DNA of 64,000 nucleotides from Mycobacterium avium subsp. avium (GTDB lineage Bacteria; Actinomycetota; Actinomycetes; Mycobacteriales; Mycobacteriaceae), in NCBI RefSeq assembly GCF_009741445.1, contig NZ_CP046507.1:2666001-2730000 (forward strand), read 5' to 3'. Below, one piece after another: positions 52,999 to 61,428 of the stretch; position 1 is the first letter of the stretch; every line of letters begins with the position of its first letter. A program made the translations under genes and the position numbers. Under the pieces are notes generated by a model. That model made no database searches, had not been told where the DNA came from, and saw only the letters and a program-made list of their open reading frames with translations.

Positions 52999-54674
52999 CA
53001 ACGCCCCGCCCGTTGCTGCTGCTGTTGCTCGAGCTGCTCGCGCTGGGGCGGCCCGGTGGGTTGCGGCTGCTGGGCCATCGACCGCGGCGCGTCGTCCACC
53101 AGCGGGTCGGGCATCGCCGTCGGCAACGAGCGCACCACCTCGGCGGCACCGAGTTCATGGTCGCCGGACGACGCGCGCGAGGCCAGCACCCAGGTGTCCT
53201 TGGAGCCGCCGCCCTGGCTGGAGTTGACCACCCGCGAACCCTCGACCAGGGCCACCCGGGTCAGCCCGCCCGGCAACACCCACACGTCCTCGCCGTCGTT
53301 GACCGCGAACGGCCGCAGGTCGACGTAGCGGGGCGCCAGCGAGCTGCCGACCTGCGTCGGCACCGTGGAGAGCTCCATCATCGGCTGCGCGATCCAGCTG
53401 CGCGGGTCGTCGCGGATCTTCTTGGCGACGGCGGCCAGCTCCTTGTCGGAGGCTTCCGGGCCGAACACGATGCCGTAGCCGCCCGACCCCTCGACCGGCT
53501 TGAGCACCAGCTCGTCGATGCGGTCGAGCACCTCCTCGCGCTCGTCGTCGAGCCAGCACCGCAGCGTCTCCACGTTGGCCAGCAGCGGCTTCTCACCCAG
53601 GTAGTACTCGATCATGGTGGGCACGTAGGTGTAGACGAGTTTGTCGTCGCCCACCCCGTTGCCGATCGCGCTGGAAATGACGACGTTGCCGGCGCGGGCG
53701 GCGTTGACCAGGCCGGCCACCCCGAGCACCGAGTCGGCGCGGAACTGCAGCGGATCCAGGAACGCGTCGTCGATGCGCCGGTAGATGACGTCGACCTGGC
53801 GCTCACCCTCGGTGGTGCGCATGTACACCTGGTTGTCGCGGCAGAACAGGTCGCGGCCCTCGACCAGCTCGACCCCCATCTGGCGGGCCAGCAGCGAATG
53901 CTCGAAGTACGCCGAGTTGTAGACGCCCGGGGTGAGCACCACCACGGTGGGGTCGGCCTCGTTGGTGGCCGCCGAGTTGCGCAGCGCCCGCAGCAGATGC
54001 GCGGCGTAGTCGTCGACCGCCCGCACCCGGTGGGTGGCGAACAGGTTCGGGAACACCCGCGCCATGGTGCGGCGGTTCTCCATCACGTAGGACACGCCCG
54101 ACGGCGAGCGCAGGTTGTCCTCGAGGACCCGGAAATTGCCCTTCTCGTCGCGGATCAAATCGATGCCGGCGACGTGGATCCGCACCCCGTTGGGCGGGAC
54201 GATGCCCACCGCCTGGCGGTGGAAGTGCTCGCAGGAGGTGACCAACCGGCGCGGGATCACCCCGTCGTTGAGGATTTCCTGGTCGCCGTCGATGTCGTCG
54301 AGGTACATCTCAAGGGCCTTGACCCGCTGGGTGATCCCGCGTTCCAGCCGGGCCCACTCGGCGGCCGAGATGACCCGCGGCACCAGGTCCAGCGGGAAGG
54401 GCCGCTCCTGCCCGGACAGCGAGAAGGTGATGCCTTGATCCAGGAAGGCGCGGGACAGCGCTTCGGCGCGAGCCTTCAGCTCCGAGGCGTCCGACGGCGC
54501 CAGCTCGGCGTAAATGCCCTTGTAGGGGCCGCGCACGGCGCCCGCGGCGTCGAACATTTCGTCGAAGGCCATGTCGTAGGCGTCCGACGCCACGTTGTAG
54601 CCGCCGAATATGCGCTCCGAACGCGCAGCGCGAAAACCCCGCCCGGTGTCCTCAAGCTGGTTCGAAAGACTCAC
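52998..54674 (-). CDS. Circularly permuted ATP-grasp protein
   Basis: A 558-residue homologue of Rv2411c. Recognisable parts are the N-terminal DUF404/407-type region (GGYNVASDAYDMAFDEMFDAAGAVRGPYKGIY, ISAAEWARLERGITQRVKAL) and the ATP-binding KPVEGSGGYGIVFGP, QPMMELSTVPT and DLRPFAVND segments. The C-terminal 60 residues are Gln/Pro-rich (PQREQLEQQQQQ). GTG at 54674. It heads the three-gene operon with alpha-E and transglutaminase, a conserved set thought to ligate amino groups to carboxylates. Targets unknown. Confidence 0.92.
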   Translation of the reverse strand: MSLSNQLEDTGRGFRAARSERIFGGYNVASDAYDMAFDEMFDAAGAVRGPYKGIYAELAPSDASELKARAEALSRAFLDQGITFSLSGQERPFPLDLVPRVISAAEWARLERGITQRVKALEMYLDDIDGDQEILNDGVIPRRLVTSCEHFHRQAVGIVPPNGVRIHVAGIDLIRDEKGNFRVLEDNLRSPSGVSYVMENRRTMARVFPNLFATHRVRAVDDYAAHLLRALRNSAATNEADPTVVVLTPGVYNSAYFEHSLLARQMGVELVEGRDLFCRDNQVYMRTTEGERQVDVIYRRIDDAFLDPLQFRADSVLGVAGLVNAARAGNVVISSAIGNGVGDDKLVYTYVPTMIEYYLGEKPLLANVETLRCWLDDEREEVLDRIDELVLKPVEGSGGYGIVFGPEASDKELAAVAKKIRDDPRSWIAQPMMELSTVPTQVGSSLAPRYVDLRPFAVNDGEDVWVLPGGLTRVALVEGSRVVNSSQGGGSKDTWVLASRASSGDHELGAAEVVRSLPTAMPDPLVDDAPRSMAQQPQPTGPPQREQLEQQQQQRAGR

Positions 54675-54818
54675 TGTTTAGATGCTGCCTCAAATCGACG
54701 TCCCGGCAGCCCACGTCTTCCCGTTTTGGGGGAAAACGTAACTCACTGATAACCTGGGCAGTCGCTGTGGAGATATCCGGCGCCCAAGCAAACGTCTGAT
54801 CGAAAAGGGAACTCGAGC

Positions 54819-55079
54819 GTGGCCAACATCAAGTCGCAGCAGAAGCGCAACAAGACCAACGAGCGCGCCCGGCTGCGCAACAAGTCGGTGAAGTCCTCGC
54901 TGCGCACCGCCGTCCGCGCGTTCCGCGAGGCCGCCCACGCCGGCGACAAGGAAAAGGCCGCCGAGTTGCTGGTGTCGACCAACCGCAAGCTGGACAAGGC
55001 GGCCAGCAAGGGCGTGATCCACAAGAACCAGGCCGCCAACAAGAAGTCGGCGCTGGCCCAGGCGCTCAACAAGCTCTGA
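54819..55079 (+). CDS. rpsT: 30S ribosomal protein S20
   Basis: An 86-residue basic protein, the full S20 ([34 protein letters not shown]...). It binds 16S rRNA early in 30S assembly. GTG at 54819 with AAAAGGGA upstream. It is divergent from the ATP-grasp gene and convergent with holA (10-base gap). No stem-loop terminator is evident. Confidence 0.98.
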   Translation: MANIKSQQKRNKTNERARLRNKSVKSSLRTAVRAFREAAHAGDKEKAAELLVSTNRKLDKAASKGVIHKNQAANKKSALAQALNKL

Positions 55080-55089
55080 GGACCGCCGC

Positions 55090-56067
55090 TCAGCGATTGC
55101 GGCCGCCGGCCAGCTCCGCCACCCTGCGCACCGCGGATTCCAGCGCGTAGTCGGCGTCGGCCACCGCGCCTTTGACGTTCGCGTTGAGCGTCGCCACCAC
55201 CTTCATCGCCGTCGCCACCGAGTCCCGCGACCAGTACCGGGCCTGCTTCTGCGCCTTCTGCACCCGCCACGGCGGCATCCCCAGCTGGGCCGCCAGCCGG
55301 TACGGATCGCCGGACAGCGGGCCGACCCGGCCGATGGTGTGGATCGCTTCGGCCAGCGCATCGGCCAGCACCACCAACGGCTCGCCGCGCATCATCGCCC
55401 AGCGCAGCGCCTCGGCGGCCCCTTCGATGTCGCCGGCGACGGCCTTGTCGGCGATGTCGAAGCCCTTCACCTCGGCCTTGCCGCTGTGATAGCGGCGCAC
55501 CGCGGCGGCGTCGACCGCCCCGCCGGTGTCGGCGACCAATTGCGAGCAGGCCGAGGCCAACTCCCGAAGATCGGAGCCGACCGCGTCCAGCATCGCGGTC
55601 ACGGTCTCTTCGTCGGCCTTGACCCGCAGCCGCCGGAACTCCTTGCGGACGAAATCGATGCGTTCGCTCAGTTTGGTGATCCGCGCGCACGGGTGCACCA
55701 CGGCGCCCAGGGCCTGCAGCTCGGTGGCCAGCGCCTTGGCCCGGCCACCGCCGGAGTGCACCACCACCAGCACCACCCCGGCCGGCATCTCGGCGGCCGC
55801 CGAAAGGATCACGGCCGCAGCGTCTTTCCCGGCTTCGCCGGCGGCCTCCAGCACGACGATGCGCTCGTCGGCGAACAGCGACGGGCTGAGCAGCTCGGCG
55901 AGTTCGTAGGTGCTCACGTCGCCGGCCCGCATCCGGTTGACCGGGACGTCGGCGTCGCCGGAGGCGCCGGCGCGTTTGCGCGCCTCGGCCAGCACCTCGG
56001 CCACCGCCCGCTCGACCAGCAGTTCCTCGTCCCCGAGGACCAGGTGTAACGGCGAAACCTCGCTCAC
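55090..56067 (-). CDS. holA: DNA polymerase III subunit delta (HolA)
   Basis: A 325-residue clamp-loader subunit (Rv2413c homologue). Features are [19 protein letters not shown] (domain I start), [49 protein letters not shown] and domain [21 protein letters not shown]. It opens the beta clamp together with gamma/tau. It is transcribed after comEC on the same strand, 60 bases downstream. Confidence 0.93.
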   Translation of the reverse strand: MSEVSPLHLVLGDEELLVERAVAEVLAEARKRAGASGDADVPVNRMRAGDVSTYELAELLSPSLFADERIVVLEAAGEAGKDAAAVILSAAAEMPAGVVLVVVHSGGGRAKALATELQALGAVVHPCARITKLSERIDFVRKEFRRLRVKADEETVTAMLDAVGSDLRELASACSQLVADTGGAVDAAAVRRYHSGKAEVKGFDIADKAVAGDIEGAAEALRWAMMRGEPLVVLADALAEAIHTIGRVGPLSGDPYRLAAQLGMPPWRVQKAQKQARYWSRDSVATAMKVVATLNANVKGAVADADYALESAVRRVAELAGGRNR

Positions 56068-56126
56068 TCCACGATGGTGTCACGACCGACCGACGACCTC
56101 GCGCGGGGATCGGCGCTCGCCGGGTA

Positions 56127-57668
56127 CTACGCCAGCCCGGACAGCACCCAGGCCAGGCCGACCAGCAACGCCGCGGCGGCCGCGGCGCGGAACCGGCGCC
56201 ACCGCCACGCCACCACCGCCAGCAGCGTGACGCCGCCGACGATCAACGTGCCCGCCGTCCCGTCCGGGACGGGCACGGTGGCGCCGGGCAGGCCCGCGGC
56301 CCGGTGGGCCACCCCGCCCACCCACCACAACTCGGGGCCGGTGAATCGGATCAGCAGCCGCGCGCCGGCCGGCCAGATCGGGCACAGCGCCGCCGCCGCG
56401 GTGCCCAGCACCGTGATCGGTGCGATCACGGCCGCCACGAGCAGGTTTGCGGCGGCGGCGACCACGCTGAACCGGCCGGAGATGGCCGCGACCAAAGGCG
56501 CGGTCACCAGCTGCGCGGCCCAGGCGACGGCGACCGCATCGGCCAACGGCTTGGGCCAGCCCCGGTCCGCCAACCGCCGCGACCAGGCCGGCGCGAGAAC
56601 GACCAGCGCGGCCGTGGCGAGCACCGACAGCGCGAACCCGACGTCCACCGACAGCTGCGGCGCGACGGCCAACAACACCAGCACCGTGGCGGCCAGGGCC
56701 GGAATCGCTTGCCGCCGACGCGAAGTCAGCATGCCCGCCAACGCGATGGCGCCCATCACGGCCGCCCGCAACACGCTTGCCGTCGGCTGCACCACGACGA
56801 CGAAGGCCACCAGCGCCAGCGCCGCCAGCAGGACCGCCGCCCGCGGGCCGATCAGCCGCGCCGAAAACAGCACGGCCGCACACACGATCGTCACGTTGGC
56901 GCCCGACACGGCCATCAGGTGCGTCATGCCGGCCGCCCGGAAGTCCCGGCCGGTTGGGGTGGGCACCGCCGAGGTGTCCCCGAGCACCAGCGCGGGCAGC
57001 AGCGCGGCCTGGTCGGCGGGCAGCGTGTCACGCACCGCGGCGGCGAAGCGGCGGCGCACCTCGTGCGCGGCCCGCTGCACGGCACTCGCGCTGCCCAGGG
57101 TTGGCCGGCCCGACGCGGTGAGCACCGCGACCGTCAGGTCGCGCCGGGTGGGCCGGCCGATCCGGGCGGTGAACCGCACCGGCTGGCCCACCATCAGCCC
57201 GCCGAAATCCGGGCCGCGCGCGAAAACAACGACCCGCCCGGACATTTGGTCGGAACGCAGCTGTTGCAGGGTGGCCCGAAACATCAGCCGGCCCTGGGTC
57301 CCGGAGCCCAACGACACCGGGCTCTCGGAGGGGGTGACGGTGACCGGGGCGCTGGCGCCGAAGTCCGCGGCGATCGGGTGGTGATCGACCGCGTCGGCGC
57401 GCAGCGCCACGGCGAACCCGAACCCCGCCCCCACCACACCGATCGCCGCCAGCCCGGCGCTGACCGACGACAGCCGCGGCCGGCGGTGCCGGCGCGCCGC
57501 ACGCCACCGCAGGGCGCCGGCGATCGCGAGCAACCCGACGCAGCACCAGGCGAGCTCCCGGCCGATCGGCCACCAGATTCCGCCGGCCGTCACCGCCCAG
57601 CAGGTCAGCGCGGACGGCACCAGCCGCACATCGACGCGGCCCTCGGGCGACGGCCCGCCGGGATGCAC
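56127..57668 (-). CDS. comEC: ComEC/Rec2-like membrane channel protein
   Basis: A 513-residue competence-type inner-membrane protein (Rv2414c homologue, one residue shorter). It has an N-terminal OB/soluble part and then about nine helices of the Competence domain (THLMAVSGANVTIVCAAVLFSA, PSVLRAAVMGAIALAGML). The C-terminal metallo-beta-lactamase domain found in firmicute ComEC is absent. GTG at 57668 overlaps the comEA stop region (57674). Would pass single-stranded DNA; transformation is not known in this group, so its role is open. Confidence 0.9.
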   Translation of the reverse strand: MHPGGPSPEGRVDVRLVPSALTCWAVTAGGIWWPIGRELAWCCVGLLAIAGALRWRAARRHRRPRLSSVSAGLAAIGVVGAGFGFAVALRADAVDHHPIAADFGASAPVTVTPSESPVSLGSGTQGRLMFRATLQQLRSDQMSGRVVVFARGPDFGGLMVGQPVRFTARIGRPTRRDLTVAVLTASGRPTLGSASAVQRAAHEVRRRFAAAVRDTLPADQAALLPALVLGDTSAVPTPTGRDFRAAGMTHLMAVSGANVTIVCAAVLFSARLIGPRAAVLLAALALVAFVVVVQPTASVLRAAVMGAIALAGMLTSRRRQAIPALAATVLVLLAVAPQLSVDVGFALSVLATAALVVLAPAWSRRLADRGWPKPLADAVAVAWAAQLVTAPLVAAISGRFSVVAAAANLLVAAVIAPITVLGTAAAALCPIWPAGARLLIRFTGPELWWVGGVAHRAAGLPGATVPVPDGTAGTLIVGGVTLLAVVAWRWRRFRAAAAAALLVGLAWVLSGLA

Positions 57669-57673
57669 AGCGC

Positions 57674-58534
57674 TCAGACACGGACCAGAGCGCGCAGCTT
57701 CTCCAGCCGCGCGGGGCCGATGCCCTCCACGTCGGCGAGCTGGTCGACGCTGGTGAACCTGCCGTTGGTCTGCCGCCACGCCACGATCGCGGCGGCGGTG
57801 ACCGGCCCGACGCCGGGCAGGGCGTCGAGCTCCTGCACTGTCGCGGTGTTCAGGTCGACCGCGTCGCTGGTCTTCGGCTTGGCCTTGGCCGCCCCGGGAC
57901 CCGGCGGCGGTTTCGGGGCCGGCGTCGACCCCGCGGCCACCGAACTGCCCAGCACCGGCGGCTGTCCGGGCACCGGGGCCAAGCCCACCACGATCTGCTC
58001 GCCGTCGTCCAGCGGCCGGGCCATGTTCAACCCGGCGGTGTCGGCGCCGTTCACCGCGCCGCCGGCCGCCTGCACCGCATCGGCGATCCGCGCCCCCGGC
58101 GCCAGCGTGACCAGGCCGGGCGTGTGCACCAGGCCGACCACGCTGACCACCACCGGGCGGTCCGGGCCGCCGCTCGGGCTTGCCGACGAGCGTGGGCTCG
58201 CGGTCGACACCTTCTCCACCGGCGGCAGCTTGGCCGACATCACCGGCGCCGGCCGGTCGCGGATCAGCGTGAAAACCGTGACCAGCACGGCCAGCGCCGC
58301 CACGATGGCCAACCCGATGGCGCCGGCACGTCCCGGGTCGGCACGAATCCGGGCCACCCAGCCCCGGTGCTCCGGCGCGCCGGGAAGCCACCGCGGCAGC
58401 AGCGAATTCTGGTCGTCATCCGGAAAGTCCTCGCCCGCGATTGGCCCGGGCTCCTCGGGCTGCACCGCGGCATCGGCATCCGGTTCGGCGCGCAGCCGCC
58501 GTTGCAGGCGCTCGGCCGGAAGTTCTGTTCGCAT
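57674..58534 (-). CDS. comEA: ComEA-like helix-hairpin-helix DNA-binding protein
   Basis: A 286-residue protein (Rv2415c homologue): a basic/acidic cytoplasmic start, one membrane helix (AGAIGLAIVAALAVLVTVFTLI, about residues 70-92), a Pro/Ser-rich spacer, a SLBB-like segment (SVVGLVHTPGLVTLAPGARIADAVQAAGG) and a C-terminal helix-hairpin-helix pair (VDLNTATVQELDALPGVGPVTAAAI, LADVEGIGPARLEKLR). It binds DNA at the outer face and hands it to ComEC. The first gene of the comEA-comEC-holA unit. Confidence 0.93.
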   Translation of the reverse strand: MRTELPAERLQRRLRAEPDADAAVQPEEPGPIAGEDFPDDDQNSLLPRWLPGAPEHRGWVARIRADPGRAGAIGLAIVAALAVLVTVFTLIRDRPAPVMSAKLPPVEKVSTASPRSSASPSGGPDRPVVVSVVGLVHTPGLVTLAPGARIADAVQAAGGAVNGADTAGLNMARPLDDGEQIVVGLAPVPGQPPVLGSSVAAGSTPAPKPPPGPGAAKAKPKTSDAVDLNTATVQELDALPGVGPVTAAAIVAWRQTNGRFTSVDQLADVEGIGPARLEKLRALVRV

Positions 58535-58713
58535 GGCCCGACCGTAGGTCCGCCCACCGGCGCGACCGCCCCGCTCCGCGGCGCCGCCGGGCCGAACTGT
58601 GGACTAACCCGAGGCTGTGCACAGGGCCCGCACCCGATGGGTCAAGATGGAAGCCGAGCGAACGACCAGGGCGATGGGTCGCCACGTTCACCCCGAAACG
58701 ACAGGAGGCTGCC

Positions 58714-59874
<1,161 letters not shown>

Positions 59875-59881
59875 GGCAGCC

Positions 59882-60988
59882 ATGGACTTTCAGTTGAGCG
59901 ACGAGCAGGCCCTGCTGCGCGACACCACCCGCGATCTGCTGTCGCGCAGTTACGACCCGGAGAGCCGCAACAAGGTCATCGGTTCCGAGCTGGGCTGGAG
60001 CCGCGAGGTGTGGAGCCAGCTCGCCGACACCGGGATCCTGGGCCTGGGCTTCGATCCCGACGAGTCGGGCCAGATCGAGATCATGGTGGTGCTCACCGAG
60101 ATCGGGCGCCGGCTGGCCCCCGAGCCGGTGCTGCACGCCGCGCTGGGACCCGGCGCGCTGATCGCCGAGCTGGGCAGCGCGGCCCAGAAGGAACTGCTGG
60201 ACGAGGTCGCGGCCGGCCAGCGGCTGCTGGCGTTCGCCCACCTGGAGCCGGGGCAGCGCAAACCGACCGCCGAGGTGGGCACCAAGGCTGCGCGGCAAGG
60301 TGATCCGTGGACGCTGAGCGGTCAGAAGAACCCGGTGCTGGCCGGCGACTGCGCCGACACCCTGGTGGTCAGCGCCGCGTTGCCGGACGGCGGCACCGGG
60401 CTGTTCCTGGTCGACGCGGGCGCCGTCACCCGGCACCCGTACCGCACCTTCGACGGGCAGCGGGGCGCCCAAATCGATCTGGACGCCACCCCGGCCGAAC
60501 CGCTGGGCGAGGCGACCGACGCATCGGGCGGCATCGAGGCGGCCATCATCCGCATCCAGTCCGCGTTGTGCTCCGAAGCGCTTGGGGCGATGGAGGAATC
60601 GCTGCGCCTGACCACCGACTACCTCAAGACCCGCAAGCAGTTCGGGGTCACCCTGAACAAATTCCAGGCGCTCACCCAGCGCGCCGCCGACATGTACGTC
60701 TCGCTGGAATTGGCCCGCAGCATGAGCCTGTATGCGGCGATGTCGATCGCCGACGGCAACATCGACCCGGTGATCGCCTCGCGGGCCAAGCTGCAGATCG
60801 GCCGCTCCGGCCGGCACATCGCGCAGGAGTCGATCCAGATGCACGGCGGGATCGGGGTGACCGCGGAGTACCCGATCAGCCACTACGCCGCCCGGCTCAC
60901 CGCGATCGAGCACACCCTGGGCACCTCGGGTGAGCATCTGCACAACCTGATCGACCACCTCGGCGACTACGACCTGGTCCGCCTCTAA
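59882..60988 (+). CDS. Acyl-CoA dehydrogenase (FadE-like), subunit 2
   Basis: A 368-residue partner acyl-CoA dehydrogenase. It has the N-terminal helical domain (FQLSDEQALLRDTTRDLLSR), a shortened middle domain, and C-terminal motifs KTRKQFGVTLNKFQALTQRAADM and QIGRSGRHIAQESIQMHGGIGVTAEYPISHY. MHGGIGVTAE carries the expected loop. Heteromeric mycobacterial enzymes keep one FAD site per heterodimer, split between such subunits. The gene follows its partner by 7 bases and precedes the flavoprotein gene by 4. Confidence 0.9.
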   Translation: MDFQLSDEQALLRDTTRDLLSRSYDPESRNKVIGSELGWSREVWSQLADTGILGLGFDPDESGQIEIMVVLTEIGRRLAPEPVLHAALGPGALIAELGSAAQKELLDEVAAGQRLLAFAHLEPGQRKPTAEVGTKAARQGDPWTLSGQKNPVLAGDCADTLVVSAALPDGGTGLFLVDAGAVTRHPYRTFDGQRGAQIDLDATPAEPLGEATDASGGIEAAIIRIQSALCSEALGAMEESLRLTTDYLKTRKQFGVTLNKFQALTQRAADMYVSLELARSMSLYAAMSIADGNIDPVIASRAKLQIGRSGRHIAQESIQMHGGIGVTAEYPISHYAARLTAIEHTLGTSGEHLHNLIDHLGDYDLVRL

Positions 60989-60992
60989 CCCC

Positions 60993-61415
60993 ATGGCCGC
61001 GCTGTCCGCCGAGGTCGTCGAGTTCCTGTCCGCCGGCACCCGCACCGGGATGCTCGGCTATGTCGCCGCCGACGGCCGGCCGCTGGTCGCGCCGATCTGG
61101 TTCGTGGTCGACGACGGCGAGCTGGCCTTCAACACCGGCCGTGGCACGGCGAAAGCCCGTGCGATAGCGCGTGATTCGCGGGTGGTCATCTGTGTCGACG
61201 ATCCGCATCCGCCCTATTCGTTCGTCCAGGTGCAGGGCGTGGCCGCGGTGAGCGAGGACCCCGCCGAGGTGTTGGACATCGCCACCCGGACCGGCGCGCG
61301 GTACATGGGCGCCGACCGGGCCGACGAGTTCGGCCGGCGTAACGCCGTCCCCGGCGAGTTGGTGGTGCGGGTTCGGCCGACGAAGGTGAACTCCGCCTTC
61401 GACGTCGCCGACTGA
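60993..61415 (+). CDS. PPOX/FDOR-B flavoprotein, possibly F420-dependent
   Basis: A 140-residue split beta-barrel protein of the pyridoxamine-oxidase-like/F420-binding group. Signature pieces are RTGMLGYVAADGRPLVAPIWFVVDDGELAFNTGRGTAKARAIARDSRVVI and the C-terminal VVRVRPTKVNSAF. This pattern matches mycobacterial FDOR-B reductases that use F420H2 or flavin. It is last in the FadE pair operon (4-base gap). It may reduce the pathway's unsaturated product. Confidence 0.83.
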   Translation: MAALSAEVVEFLSAGTRTGMLGYVAADGRPLVAPIWFVVDDGELAFNTGRGTAKARAIARDSRVVICVDDPHPPYSFVQVQGVAAVSEDPAEVLDIATRTGARYMGADRADEFGRRNAVPGELVVRVRPTKVNSAFDVAD

Positions 61416-61428
61416 ACCCCGGCCCGGA

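Noticed and set aside
56304..58547. Long plus-strand frames opposite comEC/comEA (and similar long opposite frames at 12974, 35356, 32037)
   Set aside because: They are mirror frames caused by high GC content; their products are Gly/Arg/Pro-rich without domains, while the opposite strand has clear families.
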